The notes under the pieces are model-generated. The model did not search any database. It was not told where the DNA came from and worked only from the letters and a program-made list of their open reading frames with translations. This document shows positions 8,939-15,181 of a stretch of DNA of 36,422 bases, one piece after another (the first letter of the stretch is position 1; every line of letters begins with the position of its first letter). Source of the DNA: JAXHTH01 sp034211115 (GTDB lineage: Bacteria > Planctomycetota > Phycisphaerae > Phycisphaerales > SM1A02); contig JAXHTH010000200.1 of NCBI GenBank assembly GCA_034211115.1, forward strand, positions 1-36,422, read 5' to 3'. The position numbers and the translations under genes were made by a program.

Positions 8939-9402
8939 CAGTCGAGCTCCTCGATCAGCTTCTCGGCTTTCCTGGCGTTCATGCGGCCATGCACGTCATC
9001 GTCGATGACCACGACCGGAGCGAGGGCGCAGGATCCGTAGCAGGCCACGCGTTCCAGGGAGAACTTGAGATCCTCGGTCGTCTCGCCCGGCGCGACGCCG
9101 AGGCGGCGTTCCAGTTCCTCGACGATCAGGCCGCTGCCGCGCACGTGGCAGGCGGTGCCCTGGCACACCTTGATGCAGTGCCTGCCCGGAGGCGTGAAGC
9201 GGAACTGCGTGTAGAACGTCGCCACGCCGAACACATCGTTTTCCGACAGCCCGAGATGGTCGGCAACCCGGCTGACCGCGTCCTCGGAAAGATAGCCCAG
9301 CACGTCCTGGACATCCTGAAGGATGGGGATGAGGTTCTGTCGGCGCTCGTCGTAGCCGGAGAGCACGCCTTGAACGTCGGGAGACATGGTTGCCGTCGTC
9401 AT
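8938..9402 (-). CDS. nuoE: NuoE/HndA-like [2Fe-2S] subunit
   Basis: 154 residues of the thioredoxin-like [2Fe-2S] family, with cluster ligands Cys80, Cys85, Cys121 and Cys125 (CQGTAC and CYGSC). The start at 9402 is chosen because GAGGTG lies 6-8 nt upstream and the protein then has normal family length; upstream in-frame codons to 9519 would add an Arg-rich, unconserved leader. It is the first gene of the redox operon. It accompanies NuoF in complex I, in NAD-linked hydrogenases and in electron-bifurcating hydrogenases, where it carries an auxiliary cluster near the flavin. No complex I membrane genes occur nearby, so a soluble complex is more likely. Confidence 0.92.
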   Translation of the reverse strand: MTTATMSPDVQGVLSGYDERRQNLIPILQDVQDVLGYLSEDAVSRVADHLGLSENDVFGVATFYTQFRFTPPGRHCIKVCQGTACHVRGSGLIVEELERRLGVAPGETTEDLKFSLERVACYGSCALAPVVVIDDDVHGRMNARKAEKLIEELD

Positions 9403-9549
9403 GCAATCACCTCGGTTCTTCGATCGGAACGACCGTCGCTTTCCCGCCGCTCGGATCGCGGCTCCGGCCCGTCCGTCGCGGGTTCCGAATCCGATCGTCT
9501 TCGGACGTTGATCGGACATCGTGCGGTCAGAATCGGGCGGGAACGGGTC

Positions 9550-9594
9550 ATTCTAGGCACTATTTGGATATGATGGTGCGATTGTCGCAAATAG
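9550..9594 (-). promoter_or_regulatory. Candidate promoter/operator region of the nuoE-like operon
   Basis: In the 239-bp gap between hypB and the nuoE-like gene, a TAGAAT hexamer (minus strand, 9555-9550) could be a -10 box. Just upstream lie a perfect TGCGA-TTG-TCGCA palindrome (9577-9589) and a 7-bp inverted repeat CTATTTG/CAAATAG (9560-9566 and 9588-9594). The position suits a regulator site, but the motif matches no regulator I can name with confidence. Confidence 0.4.
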
Positions 9595-9641
9595 CGGAGT
9601 CGGTCGTCATCATCCCTCCGAATCCCGCGCGGACGGTCGGA

Positions 9642-10319
9642 TCAGGGGGCGGCGGGCGCGGCCGAAGCACGCGGGGCGGCGACGAACGCACGCACCCACT
9701 CCAGCCACGCCTCGAGGCCGTCGCCCGACGAGGCGGACAGCTCCAGCAGCGAGGCATCCTCGCGGATTGCCGCCAGATCGCGCCGAAAGCCGTCAAGATC
9801 GAACGGGACGTGCGGCAGAAGGTCGGTCTTGTTCAGGAGCAGCAGATCGGATTCAAGGACGAGGCGGGGATGCTTGGCGGGCTTGTCATCGCCCTCCGGC
9901 ACGCTGAACATGCCCACCTTCGCATCGTGCCCGAGGTCGAAACCGACCGGGCAGATGAGGTTGCCCACGTTCTCGACGATGAGGAGCTTCAGTTCCTTCA
10001 GCGGCAGTCGCCCCATCCCCTCGCGGACCTGGTTGGCGTCGAGATGGCAGCCGCCGCCGGTGTTGATCTGGCTCACCGCGCGGCAGTGCCGGGCGAGGCG
10101 CTGGGCGTCGCGCGTGGTGGCGATGTCGCCCGTCAGGACGCCGACGGGCATCTCCCCGCCCAGGGCGCTGAGCGTCTTCTCCAGCAGCGTCGTCTTCCCG
10201 CAGCCGGGCGAACCGATCAGGTTCAGGCATCGCACCCCCGCCTCGCGCAGCGTCTGGCGATTGAGCTGCGCGAACTGATCGTTGTGTTTCAGCACGTTTT
10301 CGACGACCGGAATCTCCAT
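9642..10319 (-). CDS. hypB: HypB, GTPase for nickel insertion into [NiFe]-hydrogenase
   Basis: 225-residue SIMIBI-class GTPase. Walker A GSPGCGKT is at 36-43, an ENVGNLICP segment at about 116-124 and the NKTD guanine motif at 163-166. Cys91-His92 in GGGCHLD and Cys123 are the conserved metal-site residues at the dimer interface. The His-rich stretch and N-terminal CxxCGC nickel site of the E. coli type are missing, so it is a minimal HypB that would rely on HypA for nickel. It starts 19 nt after hypA, behind GGAG eight bases before the ATG, and belongs to the hypA-hypB transcript. The Pro/Ala-rich C-terminal tail is not conserved. Confidence 0.95.
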   Translation of the reverse strand: MEIPVVENVLKHNDQFAQLNRQTLREAGVRCLNLIGSPGCGKTTLLEKTLSALGGEMPVGVLTGDIATTRDAQRLARHCRAVSQINTGGGCHLDANQVREGMGRLPLKELKLLIVENVGNLICPVGFDLGHDAKVGMFSVPEGDDKPAKHPRLVLESDLLLLNKTDLLPHVPFDLDGFRRDLAAIREDASLLELSASSGDGLEAWLEWVRAFVAAPRASAAPAAP

Positions 10320-10338
10320 TCACATCACTCCATATCAG

Positions 10339-10689
10339 TCAGTCGCTGCGCTCTTCGATCTCCAGGCTCTTGAGCAGGACGCCGGTGCCCTGGAGGATCT
10401 CCGGCTGCACCACCCCGCACTCGGGACAGAGCAGAACCGCCGTGTCCTCCGGCTCATACTCGTGCCCGCACGACCGGCAGCGGATGCGGACGGGGATGCG
10501 GACGATGCGCAGGGCCGCGCCCGCGAGTTCCGAGCCGTCGGTCAGCGCGGTGAAGACGGTCTGCATCACCTCCCCGTCCAGATGCTCCAGTCCGCCCACT
10601 TCCAGGTGGACGTCCTTCAGCACGGCCCGGCCGGGCATGAAGGAGCGGACCTGCTCGAGCAGCGACTGCACGATCGACATTTCATGCAT
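10339..10689 (-). CDS. hypA: HypA, nickel metallochaperone
   Basis: 116 residues starting MHEMSIVQ, the invariant start that supplies the nickel ligand His2. A zinc site is formed by CRSC and CPEC (about residues 70-90). It delivers nickel to the hydrogenase large subunit together with HypB, which follows directly. Shine-Dalgarno GGGAG lies 8-9 nt before the ATG. The gene is transcribed divergently from the histidine kinase gene at 10881, with a shared 191-bp upstream region. Confidence 0.95.
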   Translation of the reverse strand: MHEMSIVQSLLEQVRSFMPGRAVLKDVHLEVGGLEHLDGEVMQTVFTALTDGSELAGAALRIVRIPVRIRCRSCGHEYEPEDTAVLLCPECGVVQPEILQGTGVLLKSLEIEERSD

Positions 10690-10724
10690 CAGCTTTGCTC
10701 CCAGCGATCGATGAGGGGAGGCGA

Positions 10725-10730
10725 ATTGTA
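10725..10730 (-). promoter_or_regulatory. Candidate -10 box of hypA (TACAAT)
   Basis: TACAAT on the minus strand, ending 35 nt upstream of the hypA ATG and oriented toward hypA. No clear -35 hexamer is found at 16-18 nt. It sits about 60 bp from a matching TATAAT on the other strand. Confidence 0.45.
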
Positions 10731-10790
10731 GTCAGCTCCCTCTCCCGGCGACGGGCCGGCACGCGGGACTCCGTCAATGTGTCGCGGCAC

Positions 10791-10796
10791 TATAAT
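10791..10796 (+). promoter_or_regulatory. Candidate -10 box of the histidine kinase gene (TATAAT)
   Basis: A perfect TATAAT 84 nt upstream of the ATG at 10881 in otherwise GC-rich DNA. A -35 box is not recognisable. Together with the hypA TACAAT it defines a divergent promoter region. Confidence 0.45.
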
Positions 10797-10880
10797 GGCC
10801 CCGCCGGCGCATGCCCCGCGAGGCTCCGGCGCGTCGTACATCGGACCAGATGCGGGGGAAGAAAGCCGTCGCGAGCCGGC

Positions 10881-12302
10881 ATGAACAAGGCATTGGATCC
10901 CAACCCGCTCGAGCGCCTCCAGCAGGAGGGAGCGCCGCTGCTGCTGACCGATGCCCGGCTGCTGGGCACGCGCCTCTACCTGCACACGTGGATCCGGCTC
11001 TTCGTGGCGGCGACGATCGTGATCGGGGCGTTCGTGGCCAAGTATCTGGTGGGGATCGAGAACCTGCCCATGCTCGGCCTGCTCGCGGTGGCGGTGATCA
11101 TCGCCCTCTACAACGCCGCCGCGTGGTACCTGGCCAAACGCTTCCGCCAGCCGGAACAGACCACGACGGATCATCGGCGGGCGCTGACGACGATGTACGC
11201 GGCGATCGTCCTGGACTTCCTTTCCCTGACGATCGCGACCTGGCTGGTGGGCGGGACGCGCTCGCCGTTCCTCGCCTTCTATCTCGTCCACGTGATGCTC
11301 AGTTGCGTGCTTTTGTCGCGGCGGGCGGCGATGACCTTCGCGAGCCTCGCGTACGCCTTCCTCGCGGCGCTGGTACTGGCCGAATGGTCGGGGCTCATTC
11401 CGTGGCACGACGTGCACGGGGCGATTGCGGGCAAGGGGGCGCTGGACGGGCGGTTCGTCCTCACCGTGCTCGTCGTCTACGGCCTGCTCTTCGGCCTCAC
11501 CGCCTTCCTCCTGCTCACGCTGGTCGAGCTCCTGCGCCAGGGCGAGCAGGATCTGCGGCAGACCAACGCGGAACTCGAGCGTCTCTCCAACATGCGCCGA
11601 GACTTCCTGCACATCGCCCTGCACAACCTTCAATCCCCCGTCGGCGCGGCGACGATGCTGCTCACCAACCTTCGCACGGGCCTCGGCGGACCGCTCACCG
11701 ACCAGCAGAAGGAATGGGTGGAGCGCGTGCTCGCCCGGCTGGACGGCCTGACCGGGTTCATCACGGATCTTCAGACGCTCTCCACGCTCGAGACGCGCAG
11801 CATCGACCAGCAGTGGACACCGGTGGACGTGCCCGCCCTGCTCCGGACGGTGGTGGACGATCATCGCGAACTCGCCCAGGGCCACGGGCACACGATGAAG
11901 CTCGAGGTCGCCCGCCCCCTGCCGCAGGTGATGGGCATCGAGCGGCTGCTTCGCGAGGCGGTGGTGAACTTCGTCACCAACGCCATCAAGTACACCCCGG
12001 ACGGCGGGCGGATCATCCTGCGCGCCGTCCACCGCCCGCCCTTCGTGCACATCGAGGTCGAGGACAACGGCATCGGCATCTCGCAGGCCGACCAGAACCA
12101 TCTCTTCGACGAGTTCGTCCGGATCCGGCGCGACGATGCGGCGGTGTCGAAAGCCACGGGCAGCGGGCTCGGCCTGTCCATCGTGCGCCGCGTCATCGAA
12201 GCCCACCACGGCCGGACGTACGTCACGAGCCGGCTCAACGAAGGCAGTACGTTCGTCATCGAGCTCCCCGCGGCGAAGGGCGAGCCGGAGCCGGCGGGCT
12301 GA
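10881..12302 (+). CDS. Membrane-bound sensor histidine kinase
   Basis: 473 residues. Five or six hydrophobic segments fill residues about 36-215 with no large extracellular loop, so the stimulus is probably sensed in or near the membrane. A short coiled coil (about 217-238) leads to the phospho-acceptor helix DFLHIALHNLQSPVG with His248. The ATPase domain has the N box (Asn363, Asn367 in VVNFVTNAIKYTP), G1 DNGIGIS (395-401) and G2 GSGLGLS (427-433). ATG 10881 is chosen because it precedes the first membrane segment; earlier in-frame codons overlap the promoter region. Its stop is 6 bp from that of a convergent lone receiver, the likely partner. Its place between hypA and hypE suggests hydrogenase control, which is inference. 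Confidence 0.88.
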   Translation: MNKALDPNPLERLQQEGAPLLLTDARLLGTRLYLHTWIRLFVAATIVIGAFVAKYLVGIENLPMLGLLAVAVIIALYNAAAWYLAKRFRQPEQTTTDHRRALTTMYAAIVLDFLSLTIATWLVGGTRSPFLAFYLVHVMLSCVLLSRRAAMTFASLAYAFLAALVLAEWSGLIPWHDVHGAIAGKGALDGRFVLTVLVVYGLLFGLTAFLLLTLVELLRQGEQDLRQTNAELERLSNMRRDFLHIALHNLQSPVGAATMLLTNLRTGLGGPLTDQQKEWVERVLARLDGLTGFITDLQTLSTLETRSIDQQWTPVDVPALLRTVVDDHRELAQGHGHTMKLEVARPLPQVMGIERLLREAVVNFVTNAIKYTPDGGRIILRAVHRPPFVHIEVEDNGIGISQADQNHLFDEFVRIRRDDAAVSKATGSGLGLSIVRRVIEAHHGRTYVTSRLNEGSTFVIELPAAKGEPEPAG

Positions 12303-12308
12303 GACCGG

Positions 12309-12686
12309 TTACTGGAGCTTCGACCTCAGCACGCCGATGAGGGTGTCCGGATCGAGCGGCTTCTGAAAGACGCCGGCCAGCCCCAGCGCGGTGTGATCGG
12401 TGCTGAGATGAAGGTTGTCGCCGACGCTGGAGAGCATGTAGATGGGCACATCCGCGCCCCCCGCGGCGCGAAGTTCCTTCACGAAGCTGGTACCCGCATC
12501 CACCTCTTCCATCATGAGATCGACGATGATCAGATCCGGCCGATGGTCGCGGTAGACCTTCAGCCCTTCCGCGGCGCTCTTGGCCTCGAGCATCGCATAG
12601 CCGTGGGCTTCGAGGATGGCCCGCACGGCGTCGAGATAATCCTGATCATCGTCGATGTAGAGGATGACGTGTTTTCCGTCCTGCAT
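12309..12686 (-). CDS. Single-domain response regulator (CheY-like receiver)
   Basis: 125 residues with the acidic triad Asp12-Asp13-Asp14, phospho-acceptor Asp56 (IIVDLMM), Ser86/Ser87 at the switch Thr/Ser position and Lys109 in FQKP. There is no output domain, so it must act through protein contact or as a phosphorelay intermediate. It lies 88 bp downstream of hypE on the same strand, could be cotranscribed with hypFCDE, and is convergent with the histidine kinase gene. A GGGA lies about 9 nt before the ATG. Confidence 0.9.
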   Translation of the reverse strand: MQDGKHVILYIDDDQDYLDAVRAILEAHGYAMLEAKSAAEGLKVYRDHRPDLIIVDLMMEEVDAGTSFVKELRAAGGADVPIYMLSSVGDNLHLSTDHTALGLAGVFQKPLDPDTLIGVLRSKLQ

Positions 12687-12774
12687 CGCTTGATCCCAGA
12701 GGGGGGGACAGTGCGCGCGGCCGGCCGGCGCCGAGCCAACCGAGCAGCGTACCAGATGGGAGCCCCTCTGTCGA

Positions 12775-13824
12775 TCAGCAGATGCGCGGCAGTTCTTCGC
12801 CGTACGGCTTCTGGATGATCCGCCGCCCGCCGACGTCGGTCAACAGCTCGCACAGGCCGTCCGCCTCGCCTTCGAACTGTCCGATGATCGCCGCCCGGCA
12901 CCCGAGCGGATCGGCGCGAAGAGTCTCGAGGGCGGCGTCGGCGGCGTTCGGCCGCACCACGACCACCACCTTCCCCTCGTTGGCCACATCCAGCGGATCC
13001 AGACCCAGCATCTCCGCCGCATAGAGTGTCTCCTGCCGGATCGGGATCCGCGTCTCGTCGATCACCAGATGCAGGCCGGTCCGTTCGGCGAGGTCGGCGA
13101 TCACCCCCGCCAGGCCGCCCCGCGTCGGATCGCGGAGGAAGATCACCTCCGGAACCTGTTCCAACAGCCGGGCGATCAGGCCGTTCAGCGGCGCCGCATC
13201 GCTCTTCAGCTCGCTGCGGATGGCCGTCTGCGGCTCCCGCTGGAGCATGACGGCGAGGCCGTGGTCGGCGATCTCTCCGCTGACGAGGACCACGTCGCCG
13301 GCCTGTACCTGCGCCATCCCCAGCGATCGGCCGGGCCGGATCATCCCCACGCCGGTGGTGTTGATGTACATCCCGTCGGCCTGGCCCCGGGCGACGACCT
13401 TCGTGTCGCCGGTCACGATGCGCACGCCCGCCTCGTCGGCGGCGGCGGCGATCGAGTCGAGCATCCGCCGCAGCAGTTCCAGGTCCAGTCCCTCTTCGAG
13501 AATGAGCGACAGCGCGATGTGCGCCGGCTCGGCGCCGCAGACGGCCAGATCGTTGACGGTGCCGGAAACGGCGAGACGGCCGATGTCGCCCCCGGGAAAC
13601 TCCAGGGGCTGCACCACGTAACTGTCGGTGGTGAAGGCGAGATTCCCCGCGGGAACCGAAAGCACGGCCGAATCGTCCAGCGCCTCCAGCCACTCGTTGT
13701 TCAGCCGCGGGCGGATGATGTCCTCGATGAGTTCGTCGGTGAGCTGTCCCCCGCCGCCGTGGGCGAGGACGATGCGCTGCGCATGCGGACTGATCGGCGC
13801 GGAGGTCGGCTCGGTGCGCGTCAT
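12775..13824 (-). CDS. hypE: HypE, carbamoyl-dehydratase for the hydrogenase CN ligands
   Basis: 349 residues of the PurM-like family. The N-terminal LAHGGGGQLTDELIEDI motif and the invariant C-terminal Pro-Arg-Ile-Cys are both present. The last Cys accepts the carbamoyl group from HypF, which is dehydrated with ATP to the thiocyanate that becomes the Fe-CN ligands. The ATG at 13824 overlaps the hypD stop (ATGA), which fixes the start; a longer in-frame extension would lie inside hypD. It works with HypF, HypC and HypD, encoded immediately upstream in the same operon. Confidence 0.96.
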   Translation of the reverse strand: MTRTEPTSAPISPHAQRIVLAHGGGGQLTDELIEDIIRPRLNNEWLEALDDSAVLSVPAGNLAFTTDSYVVQPLEFPGGDIGRLAVSGTVNDLAVCGAEPAHIALSLILEEGLDLELLRRMLDSIAAAADEAGVRIVTGDTKVVARGQADGMYINTTGVGMIRPGRSLGMAQVQAGDVVLVSGEIADHGLAVMLQREPQTAIRSELKSDAAPLNGLIARLLEQVPEVIFLRDPTRGGLAGVIADLAERTGLHLVIDETRIPIRQETLYAAEMLGLDPLDVANEGKVVVVVRPNAADAALETLRADPLGCRAAIIGQFEGEADGLCELLTDVGGRRIIQKPYGEELPRIC

Positions 13825-14945
13825 GAGACGATCTCCTCCTGCGCCGCCCGGCGTTCGGCGTGCTTCATCTCCTGCCGGCGGTACTTGAACCACGCCTGGC
13901 AGGAGCCTTCCGAGCTGACCATGCATGGGCCGATGGGATAGATCGGTGTGCAGACCGTGCCGAACAGCGGGCAGTCGGCCGGGGCGCACTTGCCCGTGAT
14001 CACCTCGCCGCATCGGCAGCCGGGCGGATCGTGATCCTCGCCCAGCGTGATGCCGTAGCGCTGAAAGGCGTCGAACTCGGCGTAGTCGGGCCGCAGATCC
14101 AGCCCGCTTCTCGCGATCATGCCGATGGCGCGCCAGGCCGAATCGCCCGGCTGGAAGACCTTGTCGATGAGCGCCATCGCCTTCGGGTTGCCTTCGTTGC
14201 TCACCACCTGCGGGTAGCGGTTCTCGAGTTTCGTTTCACCGGCCTCGAGCTGGCGGGTGAGGGCGAGGATGCCGTCCATGATCTGGAGCGCCTCGAAGCC
14301 GGTCACGACGCAGGGCTTGGCGTGTTGATCGACCACGGGCCGGTAGGCCTCGGCGCCGATGATCACGCTCACGTGCCCGGGGCAGATGAAGCCGTCGATC
14401 TGCGCCTCGGGATCGGCGAGCAGGGCCATCATGGCGGGCAGGACCAGCTTGTGACAGGGCAGGACGGTAAAGTTGGCCAGGCCGTCGCGTTTTGCGGCGA
14501 GGACCGCCGCCGCCGTCGCCGGGGCCGTCGTCTCGAACCCCACCGCGGCGAAGACCACCTGCCGACCCGGCTCGCGGCGGGCGAGCTCGACCGCTTCCAT
14601 CGTGCTCGTGACGATACGGACGTCCGCTCCCTCGCTGCGGGCCAGCTCCAGCGATCCGCCGGCCCCGGCGACGCGCATCATGTCGCCGTACGTCGTCAGC
14701 GTCACGTCATCGTCCCGCCCGAGCTCGATCAGCGCGTCGATGTAGCGCTGGGCGGTGACGCACACCGGACAGCCCGGCCCGCTGATGAGGCGGACCGTCG
14801 AGGGCATCAGCGAGTGCACGCCGCTGCGACAGGCATTGACCGTGTGCGTCCCGCACACCTCCATGAACGACGCCGGCCGGCCCAGCCGATCGGCGCAGGC
14901 GTGCAGATCCTCGGTGAGCCGCGACATCTGCGCGCGGATGGTCAC
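13821..14945 (-). CDS. hypD: HypD, Fe-S scaffold for Fe(CN)2CO assembly
   Basis: 374 residues. The conserved MEVCGTHT, SGPGCPVCVT and VGFETTAPA motifs are present, followed by a C-terminal Cys-rich [4Fe-4S] region (CRCGEV, GKCAPADCP, GPCMVSSEGSC). With HypC it carries the iron while CN and CO ligands are attached. The start is GTG at 14945, overlapping the hypC stop (GTGA), which argues for translational coupling; an ATG lies six codons in. A 24-residue Lys/Arg/Glu-rich tail follows the family core. Confidence 0.96.
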   Translation of the reverse strand: MTIRAQMSRLTEDLHACADRLGRPASFMEVCGTHTVNACRSGVHSLMPSTVRLISGPGCPVCVTAQRYIDALIELGRDDDVTLTTYGDMMRVAGAGGSLELARSEGADVRIVTSTMEAVELARREPGRQVVFAAVGFETTAPATAAAVLAAKRDGLANFTVLPCHKLVLPAMMALLADPEAQIDGFICPGHVSVIIGAEAYRPVVDQHAKPCVVTGFEALQIMDGILALTRQLEAGETKLENRYPQVVSNEGNPKAMALIDKVFQPGDSAWRAIGMIARSGLDLRPDYAEFDAFQRYGITLGEDHDPPGCRCGEVITGKCAPADCPLFGTVCTPIYPIGPCMVSSEGSCQAWFKYRRQEMKHAERRAAQEEIVS

Positions 14946-15172
14946 GAGGCGGCCTCCTCCGGCTGCCGGAGGTCGTCGATGAGCTGCCAGGTCTCGAGGG
15001 CATCCTCCTCGCTGAGCTGCTGGATGGCGAAGCCGGCGTGGACGAGCACCCAGTCGTCAACCTCCGCCTCCGGCGTCATCACCAGGTTCACCTTCATGCG
15101 GGCGTCGCCGAGGAGGACCCACGCGTCCTCTCCATCCTTTTCAACGATCTTTGCCGGTAAGGCCAGGCACAT
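14942..15172 (-). CDS. hypC: HypC, [NiFe]-hydrogenase assembly chaperone
   Basis: 76 residues beginning MCLALPAKIV; Cys2, exposed after Met removal, binds iron with HypD and the large-subunit precursor. The family's V.HAGFAI motif is present. Shine-Dalgarno GAGGTG overlaps the hypF stop codon and sits 6 nt from the ATG, so the 9-bp gap from hypF is a coupled junction. Only one hypC-type gene is seen in the window. Confidence 0.95.
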   Translation of the reverse strand: MCLALPAKIVEKDGEDAWVLLGDARMKVNLVMTPEAEVDDWVLVHAGFAIQQLSEEDALETWQLIDDLRQPEEAAS

Positions 15173-15181
15173 GTATTCACC

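Noticed and set aside
7085..9040. 651-codon open frame on the plus strand opposite the nuoF-like gene
   Set aside because: Its translation is Ala/Asp/Gly/Arg-rich with no family signal, and it lies wholly antisense to a gene with complete motifs; such shadows are expected at this GC content.
9403..9519. Longer start for the nuoE-like gene (39 extra codons)
   Set aside because: The extra residues are Arg-rich and unlike the family, while GAGGTG sits at the right distance from the ATG at 9402.
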